Below are positions 1 to 7,798 of a DNA stretch of 19,278 nt, piece after piece. The DNA comes from Synergistaceae bacterium (GTDB lineage: Bacteria; Synergistota; Synergistia; Synergistales; Aminobacteriaceae). The stretch covers positions 1-19,278 of the forward strand of contig JAFVEW010000221.1 of assembly GCA_017475805.1 (NCBI GenBank), written 5' to 3'. The notes under the pieces are model-generated. The model ran no database searches. It was not told the DNA's origin and was given only the letters and a program-made list of their open reading frames with translations. Made by a program: the position numbers and the translations under genes. How positions within the stretch are numbered: the first letter of the stretch is position 1; the number at the start of each line of letters is the position of its first letter.

Positions 1-2063
1 GCGTGGTTAGCTGAACCTTTGCCGCCGAAGTGTCCTTCTTCGATGTATTTCTTAGCATTGTCCCAAGCTCCGCCTGAGTTCGCCATGAACAAAGCCATCA
101 TAACGCCCGTTACGATAGCTCCGCCAAGTAAACCGCCGAGAGCTTCTTTGCCAAGCAAAAATCCTACAAGAACAGGAACGACAATAGCCATGACACCTGG
201 AATAATCATCTGAGTTAATGCCGCGTGTGTTGAAATTGAAACGCAGCGTTCATAGTCGGGTTTGCCTTTGCCTTCCATAATGCCCGTAATCTCGCGGAAC
301 TGCCTGCGGACTTCTTCAATCATTGAGCCTGCTGCTTTGCTGACTGCGTCAATCGAGAGAGCGCAGAAAATAAACGGAAGCATACCGCCGATTAATAAGC
401 CGATGATGACGTAGGGATTCATAATATCAATCTTATCAATCTTGGCCGCCTGTGAATAAGCTACGAACAAAGCAAGAGCCGTCAAAGCCGCTGACCCTAT
501 AGCAAGTCCTTTACCCATTGCCGCTGTAGTGTTACCGATTGCGTCAAGATGGTCAGTGATTTTACGAACGCCCTCAGGAAGCTCGCTCATCTCTGCGATA
601 CCGCCGGCGTTATCAGCGATAGGTCCGTAAGCGTCAACGCTGAGTGAAATTCCTGTGATTGAAAGCATACCTACAGCCGCAACAGCTACGCCGAACATTC
701 CTGCAAGATAATAGCTGATTAAAGTTGAAAGGCAAATTAAAAGAACAGGAATACCTGTTGACATCATTCCGAGAGAAAGTCCTGAAAGAATTACGGTCGC
801 TGCGCCTGTGTTCGATGACTCTGCAACTGCCTTAACGAATTTATAATCGCCTGACGTGTAAATTTCTGTAACGATTCCGATTATAATTCCGGCTAAAACT
901 CCCGAAGTAACGGATAAAAATACGCTGATTGAATTTGAGAAGAAGAAAAGCACGCTCAAAACAAACGTTCCAGCAATCATAAGGCCGCCAGCTACGAATG
1001 TTCCTGTTCTGAGAGCGAATGCTGCGTCGCCGTCTTCAATGCGTTTAATAACGTCAGCCATTCCTGGAAGTTTTTTAGCGATTGAACGGAGTGTTGAAGC
1101 AAACGGAGCTTTCTGTGAGATCATCATACAGCCGATTACTGAAGCAAAAACTCCCCAAGCCGCTAAGAACATCGGGAAGCCAATTCCCCAAAGGCCAAGA
1201 GCCGCGCCGTCTTTCGTGAATGAATATACAGCACCGATAGCCATTGCCGCTAAAATCGAGTTTACATAGCTCTCGAAAAGGTCTGCGCCCATTCCCGCAA
1301 TGTCGCCTACGTTATCGCCGACGTTATCAGCAATAACTGCAGGGTTTCTCGGGTCATCTTCAGGAATACCGGCTTCGACTTTTCCGACTAAGTCAGCTCC
1401 GACGTCTGCAGCTTTTGTATAGATACCACCGCCGACACGTGCGAACAAAGCTATCGAGCTTGCGCCCATTCCGAAAGCCGTTAAAGCTGTAACATCATTC
1501 AGGAATAAATAAGCTATTGCAAGACCGATTAAGCCAAGTCCTACGACTACCATTCCGACGATACTTCCGCCTGAGAAAGCAACTTCAAGAGCGTTGCCAG
1601 CCGCGCTGCCAAGTCCTTTTGATCCTTCTGCTTTTGCGGGAGCTGCGATTTCAGCCTCAACAGGAGCATCATCGTCGCTTGCTGCTACTGTCGGTTTTGC
1701 TGACGAATTTTCAGCCTGAAGACCTGAGAGAGCCGCGAAAGTTGTACGGCCGTTTGAATTTGTTGCGACATACATTCCGATATATCCCGCTGTAGCACTG
1801 CAAAGAGCACCTAAAATAAAGGCAAATGCTGCGCCAAGTCCGAGAGCCGAAACAAGTAAAATCGCAACAACACCGACAAACGGAGCGAGCCATGTATATT
1901 CGTTCTTTAAGAAAGCCATAGCTCCAGCGTGAATAATGCTTGAAAGTTCAGCTACTCGCGGATGACCGATCTGAGTTTCTTCGAGCTTCTGATAAACTGT
2001 CCATGCGTACAGTCCGGCAAGAACTCCGAAGACTAGAGTTATAAATACTAAGAAAAGCCACAT
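1..2063 (-). CDS. hppA: Membrane-bound, K+-dependent (probably Na+-translocating) pyrophosphatase, 3' end cut by window edge
   Basis: Integral membrane pump that couples hydrolysis of cytoplasmic PPi to cation export. The frame starts at ATG 2061-2063 behind a strong SD (GGGAGGT, minus strand, 2072-2078, 8-nt spacer) and stays open for about 687 codons to the edge; by comparison with the Thermotoga enzyme only some 40 C-terminal residues are missing. Visible signatures are the substrate loop DVGADLVGK (residues 220-228), EDDPRNPAVIADNVGDNVGD (235-254), a second acidic block SVDAYGPIADNAGG, and the C-terminal ANSGGAWDNAKK. GNTTAAMGKG has Ala at the position that separates K+-dependent (Ala) from K+-independent (Lys) enzymes. 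DLFESY puts the TM6 glutamate (residue 264) where Na+ pumps have it, rather than in the plant H+-pump position. Odd: an Ala/Glu/Asp-rich insert at about residues 116-149. Family assignment is certain; ion specificity is inferred. Confidence 0.96.
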   Translation of the reverse strand, partial: MWLFLVFITLVFGVLAGLYAWTVYQKLEETQIGHPRVAELSSIIHAGAMAFLKNEYTWLAPFVGVVAILLVSALGLGAAFAFILGALCSATAGYIGMYVATNSNGRTTFAALSGLQAENSSAKPTVAASDDDAPVEAEIAAPAKAEGSKGLGSAAGNALEVAFSGGSIVGMVVVGLGLIGLAIAYLFLNDVTALTAFGMGASSIALFARVGGGIYTKAADVGADLVGKVEAGIPEDDPRNPAVIADNVGDNVGDIAGMGADLFESYVNSILAAMAIGAVYSFTKDGAALGLWGIGFPMFLAAWGVFASVIGCMMISQKAPFASTLRSIAKKLPGMADVIKRIEDGDAAFALRTGTFVAGGLMIAGTFVLSVLFFFSNSISVFLSVTSGVLAGIIIGIVTEIYTSGDYKFVKAVAESSNTGAATVILSGLSLGMMSTGIPVLLICLSTLISYYLAGMFGVAVAAVGMLSITGISLSVDAYGPIADNAGGIAEMSELPEGVRKITDHLDAIGNTTAAMGKGLAIGSAALTALALFVAYSQAAKIDKIDIMNPYVIIGLLIGGMLPFIFCALSIDAVSKAAGSMIEEVRRQFREITGIMEGKGKPDYERCVSISTHAALTQMIIPGVMAIVVPVLVGFLLGKEALGGLLGGAIVTGVMMALFMANSGGAWDNAKKYIEEGHFGGKGSANH

Positions 2064-2105
2064 AAAAATTTACCTCCCTGTTACTATGGAAATTTGATGT
2101 ATAAG

Positions 2106-2135
2106 ATTATAACTTAAAATATTGAATCTCATGAA
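2106..2135 (-). promoter_or_regulatory. Candidate promoter for hppA
   Basis: On the minus strand a consensus TATAAT (2106-2111) lies 18 bp from a weak -35 (TTCATG, 2130-2135), giving a leader of about 36 nt before the hppA ATG. It sits in the 75-bp gap after the hydrolase stop, so hppA can be transcribed separately from the aldolase-hydrolase pair. The -35 matches at only 3 of 6 positions. Confidence 0.42.
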
Positions 2136-2138
2136 ACT

Positions 2139-2978
2139 TTATGCGAAAAATTTAAGAATTAAATCCGCAATTTCTTTGCAGCAGCTTTCTAACGCAAAAT
2201 GACCGCTGTTTACAAAATGAATTTCAGCGTCTGGAACATCTCTTTTGAAAGCCTCAGCTCCTGCAGGAATAAACGACGGATCGTTCTTGCCCCAAGCCGC
2301 TAATAATTTTGGCTTATAAGTCCTTAAATACTCTTGAAACTTTGGATATAATTTCACGTTATTTTGATAATCAAAAATTAAATCCGATTGAATTTCGTCA
2401 TATTCCGGCCTGTTTGTGTAAAAAATATCAAGCGTATAACCGTCAGGCGACACACTGCCTTCTTCAGTTCCAAAGGTATATTGCCCGATGATTGTCGCTG
2501 GAGCAAAGGCACTTTTATATTCTTCGCGGAGTTCTTTTGTAGGGTTTGCCCAGTATTTTGCGCGGGCTTCCCATTTCTTGCCGAGACCTTCGGAATAAAC
2601 ATTGCCGTTTTGACTCACGATACCTAAAATTTTTTCAGGATTTTTCATTGCTATTCTAAATCCTATGGGCGCACCGTAGTCGAAAACATACATGAAAAAT
2701 TTTTCAAGCCCGAGAGCTTTTATAAATTCGTTCATGACGTCGGCGATATTGTCAAAGCTGTAATTAAAATCTTTTCGCGAAGGCATTGAAGACTGACCGA
2801 AGCCGGGATAATCGGGAGCAATGACGTGAAATTTATCTTCAAGCATCGGGATTAAATCTCTGAACATATGGCTTGCTGAAGGAAATCCGTGAAAAAGAAT
2901 CATGACGGGCTTGTCAGGGCTTCCGCTCTCACGATAAAAAATTTCTAATCCAGAAACGTTTAATTTTTTGAATTTCAT
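2139..2978 (-). CDS. Alpha/beta hydrolase, Asp-nucleophile (epoxide hydrolase/haloalkane dehalogenase-like)
   Basis: A 279-residue cytoplasmic alpha/beta-hydrolase without signal peptide. The oxyanion-hole HGFP is at residues 30-33. The nucleophile elbow reads VFDYGAPIGF with Asp100 where serine hydrolases have Ser; epoxide hydrolases and dehalogenases have DWG there, and DYG is a known variant. Likely acid is Asp233 (GKND) and base His260 (SGHF), so the triad Asp-Asp-His is complete. A cap domain occupies about residues 125-215. Substrate cannot be told; the Asp nucleophile predicts attack on an epoxide or alkyl halide, but many members are uncharacterised. It starts 5 bp after the aldolase stop with no SD, so it probably depends on translational coupling with that gene. 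Confidence 0.9.
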   Translation of the reverse strand: MKFKKLNVSGLEIFYRESGSPDKPVMILFHGFPSASHMFRDLIPMLEDKFHVIAPDYPGFGQSSMPSRKDFNYSFDNIADVMNEFIKALGLEKFFMYVFDYGAPIGFRIAMKNPEKILGIVSQNGNVYSEGLGKKWEARAKYWANPTKELREEYKSAFAPATIIGQYTFGTEEGSVSPDGYTLDIFYTNRPEYDEIQSDLIFDYQNNVKLYPKFQEYLRTYKPKLLAAWGKNDPSFIPAGAEAFKRDVPDAEIHFVNSGHFALESCCKEIADLILKFFA

Positions 2979-2983
2979 GATAA

Positions 2984-3829
2984 TTATTTTTGATTTTTAA
3001 GCAAATTCATTTTTTGAAGAACATATTTTTTTACTTCTTCCATTCCGAACGCACCGTATTTTTTAGGGTCAAAGCCGTCGGGACTGCCTTTCAGGTATTC
3101 TTTAACGCCGTGAGTGTAAGCAATTCTTAAATCTGTTGCGTAATTAACTTTACACATTCCCAAGTTTATACATTGAGTTACTTGGTCTTCGGGGACTCCT
3201 GATGTTCCGTGAAGGACTAAAGGAATTTTCACAAGTTCGCGAATTTTCGTTAAGACTTCAAAATTAATTTGCGGCACTCCTTTATAGACTCCGTGTGCAG
3301 TTCCGACAGCTACAGCAAGAGAGTCGCATCCCGTTCTCTCGACAAATTCAGCGGCTTCTTTAGGGTCAGTAAAAGGATTTTGGCCTTTAGTGTTGTCGAG
3401 GTCGTCTTCTTTACCTCCAACTCGGCCAAGTTCGGCTTCAACGGGAATATTTCCGGCGTGGCAGACATTAACAACCGAACGGGTCAGCGAAATATTTTCT
3501 TCAAAAGGAAGTTTGCTCCCGTCAATCATGATTGAAGTATATCCGGCGTGAAAAGCTTTGACAGCTAACTCAAAATTATTTCCGTGATCTAAATGGCAGA
3601 CTACGGGAATTTTAGTTCTTTCAGCGGCGGCCTTGATATTAGCAAAATAAAAATCAACGCCTGCATATTTAATCGTTCCCGGAGTCGTCTGCATTATTAC
3701 GGGCGAATTTGATTCTTCTGCGGCAGCTAAGACAGCTAAAACCATTTCCATATTTTCAACGTTAAAAGCTCCGACGGCATAATGATTTTTCAATGCGTCT
3801 TCTAATAATTCTTTTGAAGTTACAAGCAA
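2984..3829 (-). CDS. Class II (zinc) ketose-bisphosphate aldolase, Fba/GatY/KbaY type
   Basis: A 281-residue zinc aldolase that cleaves fructose- or tagatose-1,6-bisphosphate to dihydroxyacetone phosphate and glyceraldehyde 3-phosphate. The catalytic and metal block CHLDHG gives Asp81 and His82; further zinc ligands are His179 (GTAHG) and His207 (HGTSG). The phosphate-site segment is KVNYATDLR. The length and KVN-ATDLR match GatY/KbaY-type and short bacterial Fba enzymes; sequence alone does not separate fructose from tagatose specificity, so I give no symbol. The start is TTG (minus strand, 3827-3829), chosen because AAGGAG lies 9 nt upstream and the family N-terminus (LVTSKELLEDA) begins there. 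First gene of a likely operon with the hydrolase, under its own strong promoter. Confidence 0.93.
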   Translation of the reverse strand: MLVTSKELLEDALKNHYAVGAFNVENMEMVLAVLAAAEESNSPVIMQTTPGTIKYAGVDFYFANIKAAAERTKIPVVCHLDHGNNFELAVKAFHAGYTSIMIDGSKLPFEENISLTRSVVNVCHAGNIPVEAELGRVGGKEDDLDNTKGQNPFTDPKEAAEFVERTGCDSLAVAVGTAHGVYKGVPQINFEVLTKIRELVKIPLVLHGTSGVPEDQVTQCINLGMCKVNYATDLRIAYTHGVKEYLKGSPDGFDPKKYGAFGMEEVKKYVLQKMNLLKNQK

Positions 3830-3866
3830 ATTTTGATTCTCCTTCTCAAATAATTATGCAAAGATA

Positions 3867-3894
3867 ATTATAATCACGCACGCAAATTTGTTAA
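3867..3894 (-). promoter_or_regulatory. Strong sigma70-type promoter for the aldolase operon
   Basis: On the minus strand: TTAACA (3889-3894), 16-bp spacer, perfect TATAAT (3867-3872). The predicted start near 3860 gives a leader of about 30 nt containing the AAGGAG for the TTG start. It overlaps the oppositely directed aspartate kinase promoter. Confidence 0.72.
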
Positions 3895-3899
3895 TGACG

Positions 3900-3908
3900 T
3901 GTTAAAAT
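3900..3908 (+). promoter_or_regulatory. Extended -10 promoter for aspartate kinase
   Basis: TG-T-TAAAAT is an extended -10 without a recognisable -35. Transcription would begin near 3915, downstream of the GTG at 3899, which supports 3956 as the true aspartate kinase start. The 9-mer CGCAAATTT occurs at 3881-3889 and again at 3912-3920, 31 bp apart (about three helical turns), bracketing this element. Confidence 0.5.
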
Positions 3909-3955
3909 CGGCGCAAATTTTGGAGTTTATTTATAGAAAAGGAGACTCCGCTCCA

Positions 3956-5278
3956 ATGGATATGGGAATTATTGTTTCAAAGTTTGGAAGTTCGGCGATG
4001 GCAAACGCAGAAAGAATCAAGAAGACCGCCGAAATCATAAAATCGGATCCGCGACGTCAATATGTCGTTGTTTCAGCACCGGGAAGAATTAATCCCGAAG
4101 AGATTCAGATTAAAGATTTGCTTTATATTCTTTATTCAAAATACGAAGCCCGCGAGAATTTTCAAGACACACTCACGGATATTCAAGCACGTTTTGAAGA
4201 AATCGTGAACGAATTAGGCGTTAATTTTAATATCTCTGGCGAAATTGCAGAACTTAACAAAACTTTATTATTCGGCAAAACCCGCGACATAATCGTAAGT
4301 CGTGGAGAATATATCATCGCAAAAATTTTAGCGGCCTATCTCGGCTGGACTTTCATGGACGCTGCAAAGTTATTTTTCTTCAATAATGACGGCTCACTCA
4401 ATGAAGCGCAAACTTTCACGGCAATCTCGCAGAACTTGAGCAGAACTCCAAATGTTGTTGTTCCTGGCGGCTATGGTGCTCTTGAGGGCAATAGAATCCT
4501 AATGACCAACGCACGCGGCGATGCGGCAGGAGCTGTCATTGCGAGAGTTTTAGGAGCGAGTCTTTATGAAAAATGGACTGACCATAGAGGAATTTATATT
4601 GCCGATCCGACTTTAGTTGAAGATGCTCAAAAAGTCAGAAACATGACTTATGCTGAATTAGTCGAACTTTCATATATGGGCATTACGGCCGTCCACGAGG
4701 AAGCAATATTAAAACTGCAGGATTCAGGAGTGCCTTTGAACGTTCTAAATATTTATCATCCTGAAGACAAAGGGACTCTTGTTTCTATGGAGCTTCCCGA
4801 AGGCATCGAACGAAAAGTTGCAGCTTGTATCTCAGGTAGAAAGACTTATAAAATCGTCAGGATTCACAAAATGGGTCTGAACAAAATGCACGGAGTCGGC
4901 GAGAAAGTTTTTAATATCTTCTCAAGACGCGGAATTTCCTGCGAGCATTATATTTCAGGAATTTATAATTTCGCTGTTGTTCTTAAAAATCCTATGTTCG
5001 ACTTAAAGCGCGAAGAAATCATTAAGGACATTACGACGGCCATTAATCCTGAAAAAATCACGGTCGACAGAGATTTAGCTTTAATAGCAATCGTCGGCAC
5101 AGGCATGGGAACTGTAAAAGGAATTTTCGCTCGAATTTTCGATGCCGTTGCAGACGCAGGAGTCAAAGTTCAATTAATTAATCAAGGCGCAGATAGTTTG
5201 AATATAATAATCGGAGTCCGCGACGAAGATTTTGAAAAAACTATCAAAGCTCTATATAACGCGATGATACTTGATTAA
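3956..5278 (+). CDS. lysC: Aspartate kinase (monofunctional, two C-terminal ACT domains)
   Basis: Phosphorylates L-aspartate, the committed step towards lysine, threonine and methionine. The start is ATG 3956 (440 residues), 11 nt after AAAAGGAG; a longer frame from GTG 3899 has no SD and would begin upstream of the likely transcription start. The kinase domain has SKFGSS (residues 8-12), SRGE (115-118), VVVPGGYG (167-174), EKWTDHRGIYIADP (205-218) and SYMGITAVHEEA (239-250). Two ACT domains follow at about 298-345 and 378-425, as in feedback-inhibited enzymes. Odd: the usual RGGSD of the substrate site reads NARGD (185-189), keeping only Asp in register. With thrB and thrC nearby it gives three threonine-pathway genes, though not in one operon; asd and hom are not in the window. 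I did not try to predict the feedback inhibitor. Confidence 0.93.
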   Translation: MDMGIIVSKFGSSAMANAERIKKTAEIIKSDPRRQYVVVSAPGRINPEEIQIKDLLYILYSKYEARENFQDTLTDIQARFEEIVNELGVNFNISGEIAELNKTLLFGKTRDIIVSRGEYIIAKILAAYLGWTFMDAAKLFFFNNDGSLNEAQTFTAISQNLSRTPNVVVPGGYGALEGNRILMTNARGDAAGAVIARVLGASLYEKWTDHRGIYIADPTLVEDAQKVRNMTYAELVELSYMGITAVHEEAILKLQDSGVPLNVLNIYHPEDKGTLVSMELPEGIERKVAACISGRKTYKIVRIHKMGLNKMHGVGEKVFNIFSRRGISCEHYISGIYNFAVVLKNPMFDLKREEIIKDITTAINPEKITVDRDLALIAIVGTGMGTVKGIFARIFDAVADAGVKVQLINQGADSLNIIIGVRDEDFEKTIKALYNAMILD

Positions 5279-5293
5279 ATAAAAATTAATTCT

Positions 5294-5328
5294 AACTCCT
5301 CTAAAATTTTTTGCAGAGGAGTTTTTTT
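5294..5328 (+). terminator. Intrinsic terminator-like hairpin that also carries the galT Shine-Dalgarno
   Basis: A perfect 9-bp inverted repeat, AACTCCTCT (5294-5302) with AGAGGAGTT (5315-5323), has a 12-nt loop and runs into seven T's (5322-5328). This is the canonical shape of a rho-independent terminator for the aspartate kinase gene, whose TAA is 16 nt upstream. The 3' arm contains AGAGGAG and the T-run is the spacer to the galT ATG at 5329, so the folded hairpin would both stop transcription and hide the galT ribosome-binding site. Confidence 0.8.
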
Positions 5329-6846
5329 ATGATTAATATTAATCACGAACTGAATAATTTAATCTCGTTTGCTCTCCATCACAAATTAATCACACCTGAA
5401 GACAAAATTTGGGCTGCTAACTATTTAATCGGCATACTCGGCCTTAATAGTTTTGAATTTGAAGATTCGGCTTCAGCTGAAAATTTTTCAAAATCTCCTG
5501 ACGGTATTCTCGAAAAAATTTTAGATTGGGCTGTCGAAAATGATTTAGTCGAAAATACCCGCGACGAAAGAGATTTACTCGACACAAAATTAATGGGAGT
5601 TTTCACGCCGCGCCCTTCTGATGTCATTGAAAAATTCAGAGAGCTTGAAAAAATTTCGCCTGAAAAAGCAACGAATTATTTTTATGACTTAGGAGTTTCT
5701 TCTAATTACATACGCTCAGAGAGAACGGCAAAAAATATTTGCTGGAAATCTTCAACGGAGTTTGGCGAGCTTGATTTAACAATTAACATGACTAAGCCCG
5801 AGAAAGATCCACGCGACATTGCCAAAGCAAAAACTATAAAACCTTCGGGCTATCCTAAGTGTTTGCTTTGCAAAGAGAACGAAGGCTTTTACGGTCATCA
5901 TGGACACCCGGCGCGGCAGAATATCAGGCTTATTCCGTTAAATCTCAAAGGCCGTCGATGGTATTTTCAATACTCGCCCTACGCTTATTATAATGAACAT
6001 TGCATAGTATTGAATGAAAATCATGTGCCGATGTTGATTTCGCGGGAAACTTTTGAAAATTTGTTCGCGTTCATAACAGAGTTTCCGCATTATTTTGTCG
6101 GCTCGAATGCTGATTTGCCGATCGTCGGCGGCTCTATTCTTTCACACGATCATTATCAGGGCGGAAGATATATTTTTGCAATGAATAATGCTCCGATTGA
6201 AAAAACTTACGCGCTCAAAGATTCAAGTATCACAGCAGGGCGAATTAAGTGGCCTATGTCAGCGATAAGACTTTCTTCAAAAAATCCTGAAAAGCTCGCG
6301 GACTTGGCTGAAAAAATCTTAAATGCTTGGCGCGAATATTCCGATGAGAGCGTAGGAATTTTAGCTAATTCTGACGGCGAAGCTCACAACACAATCACGC
6401 CGATCGCAAGAAGGAACGCTGAAAATTTTGAAATCGATTTAGTTCTGCGAAACAACCGCACGAGCGACGAACACCCGCTTGGAATTTTCCATCCTCACGC
6501 TGAAGTTCATCATATTAAGAAAGAAAATATCGGCTTAATCGAGGTTATGGGCTTGGCTGTTTTGCCAGCGAGATTAAAAACAGCACTCGAAAAAATACAA
6601 TCAGCGTGGCTTGAAAACAAAAATTCTTTGCCTTCAGAGCTTGAAGCTCATGAAGTTTGGTATAAGGCTTTGAGAGAAAAACATTCAGGCTTAAGCGGTG
6701 AAGATAACGTTAAGAAAATGCTGCGTGATGAAGTCGGGCATGTTTTCGCTCAAGTCTTAAGAGACAGCGGAGTTTATAAAAGAGATTTGCAAGGTCTTGC
6801 GGCTTTTGATAAGTTTGCGGAAAAAGTACTTCTTGACAAGAAATGA
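5329..6846 (+). CDS. galT: UDP-glucose--hexose-1-phosphate uridylyltransferase, class II (GalT2)
   Basis: Leloir-pathway enzyme that swaps UMP between UDP-glucose and galactose-1-phosphate. At 505 residues it is the long class found mainly in Firmicutes, not the roughly 350-residue class I. Signatures are CLLC (178-181), GHHGHPARQN (189-198), FQYSPYAYYNEH and the active-site block SHDHYQGGR (272-280), which replaces the HPHxQ of class I. ATG 5329 is chosen over the in-frame TTG at 5311 because AGAGGAG (5315-5321) is 7 nt upstream and the N-terminus MININHELN fits the family. No galK, galE or galM is in the window, so the gene stands apart from a gal operon; the ketose-bisphosphate aldolase upstream is the only other sugar-pathway gene nearby. 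Its TGA opens the convergent repeat shared with thrB. Confidence 0.95.
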   Translation: MININHELNNLISFALHHKLITPEDKIWAANYLIGILGLNSFEFEDSASAENFSKSPDGILEKILDWAVENDLVENTRDERDLLDTKLMGVFTPRPSDVIEKFRELEKISPEKATNYFYDLGVSSNYIRSERTAKNICWKSSTEFGELDLTINMTKPEKDPRDIAKAKTIKPSGYPKCLLCKENEGFYGHHGHPARQNIRLIPLNLKGRRWYFQYSPYAYYNEHCIVLNENHVPMLISRETFENLFAFITEFPHYFVGSNADLPIVGGSILSHDHYQGGRYIFAMNNAPIEKTYALKDSSITAGRIKWPMSAIRLSSKNPEKLADLAEKILNAWREYSDESVGILANSDGEAHNTITPIARRNAENFEIDLVLRNNRTSDEHPLGIFHPHAEVHHIKKENIGLIEVMGLAVLPARLKTALEKIQSAWLENKNSLPSELEAHEVWYKALREKHSGLSGEDNVKKMLRDEVGHVFAQVLRDSGVYKRDLQGLAAFDKFAEKVLLDKK

Positions 6847-6876
6847 GGAGTTAGGGGTTTTAGTCCCTAATTCCTA
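6846..6876. repeat. Convergent-junction hairpin repeat, copy 1 (galT/thrB)
   Basis: AGGAGTTAGGG (6846-6856) pairs with CCCTAATTCCT (6865-6875) through 11 bp with one G-U. It fills the 27-bp gap between the convergent galT and thrB and reaches into both stop codons. Neither side has a good U-tract, so any terminator role would be weak. It shares the 9-mer AGGAGTTAG with three other sites in this window. Confidence 0.8.
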
Positions 6877-7791
6877 AATGCTTTCAACAACTGTCCCTGA
6901 AGCGGCACAATTAAGTACAAAAAAGTGTGAAGCCGAGCCGCCGTCAGTGAAAATCTTACACATTGCCTGCGATAATTTTCCGGCTTTCCCGTGAACTATT
7001 GCAATCATTGTAGGACCTGAGCCGCTTATGGCCGTGGCTACGCAGTCAGGGTGATTGTTAATTTCGCTTAAAAATTTTTCGCCCGTTGTTCCCGGAAATA
7101 ATTTCGCTCTGTGAGGCTGATGAAGTCTATCTTCCATGCCAACGCGCAATAAATCCCAGCGTCCCATAGCCCAAGCCGCGCAAAGAATACTTGCATGACT
7201 TACATTAAAAACTGCGTCGCGGAACGGAACACTTTCAGGCAAAATTTTTCTCGCGTCTTCTGTATGAACTTGAAAATCAGGCACAGCCGCTATAACGTTC
7301 AGGTCTTCAGGCAAGGCAGGAAGTTTTACGCAGCGTAAAGTCTCGCCGTCCCAGCATGAAACAGTCATGCCTCCGACGTAACAGGGGACAACGTTATCAG
7401 GGTGTCCTTCGATTTTCGTCATCATTCTCAACAATTCATTTTCTGATTTATTAGCGTTCGATAATAAATTCGCAAGAACGACTCCGGCGACTACTGCAGT
7501 CGATGAGCTTCCGAGTCCGCGATTTAACGGGACAGCGTTACAGCTTTCAAAAGAAAAACCCTTAACGGGTAAATTCCATTCTTTGCAGGCGTCGATATAA
7601 CTTGTTACAAGCAAATTTTTTGAAGCGTCTTTAAGTTCGTCAACACCTTCACCTGAAATTTCGCATTTATACTCGCCTTCTGGCAAAATTTCTTTAATCG
7701 TGAAAATGTTATAGAGGCTCAAAGCCATTCCTAAAGTATCAAAGCCTGAGCCTAAATTAGCTGTCGTTGCTGGAACTTTTAATCTGATCAT
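6874..7791 (-). CDS. thrB: Homoserine kinase (GHMP family)
   Basis: Phosphorylates homoserine for threonine synthase. The 305-residue protein has the usual GHMP layout: N-terminal VPATTANLGSGFDTLG (6-21), the ATP loop PLNRGLGSSST (88-98), EGHPDNV (128-134) and the C-terminal ISGSGPT (254-260), all family hallmarks. It lies downstream of thrC on the same strand, 79 bp away, so a thrC-thrB operon is likely. ATG 7789-7791 is fixed by the conserved N-terminus, yet the sequence just upstream is CCT-rich and has no SD: a long inverted repeat fills the junction and puts the AGGAGG stretches on the far arm. Translation may depend on that hairpin, on coupling, or be weak. The TAG stop lies inside repeat copy 1. 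Confidence 0.96.
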   Translation of the reverse strand: MIRLKVPATTANLGSGFDTLGMALSLYNIFTIKEILPEGEYKCEISGEGVDELKDASKNLLVTSYIDACKEWNLPVKGFSFESCNAVPLNRGLGSSSTAVVAGVVLANLLSNANKSENELLRMMTKIEGHPDNVVPCYVGGMTVSCWDGETLRCVKLPALPEDLNVIAAVPDFQVHTEDARKILPESVPFRDAVFNVSHASILCAAWAMGRWDLLRVGMEDRLHQPHRAKLFPGTTGEKFLSEINNHPDCVATAISGSGPTMIAIVHGKAGKLSQAMCKIFTDGGSASHFFVLNCAASGTVVESI

Positions 7792-7798
7792 TATTATT

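Noticed and set aside
19..1893. Several open frames on either strand across the hppA gene (for example 19-213, 1039-1269 and 1517-1795 on plus)
   Set aside because: They are other-frame shadows of HppA, which is continuous with family motifs over the whole stretch; their translations show no domain.
3899..3955. GTG start for aspartate kinase at 3899
   Set aside because: It lies upstream of the likely transcription start and has no SD; AAAAGGAG before ATG 3956 and the family N-terminus fit better.
5311..5328. TTG start for galT at 5311
   Set aside because: It would put the SD inside the coding region; ATG 5329 is correctly spaced from AGAGGAG.
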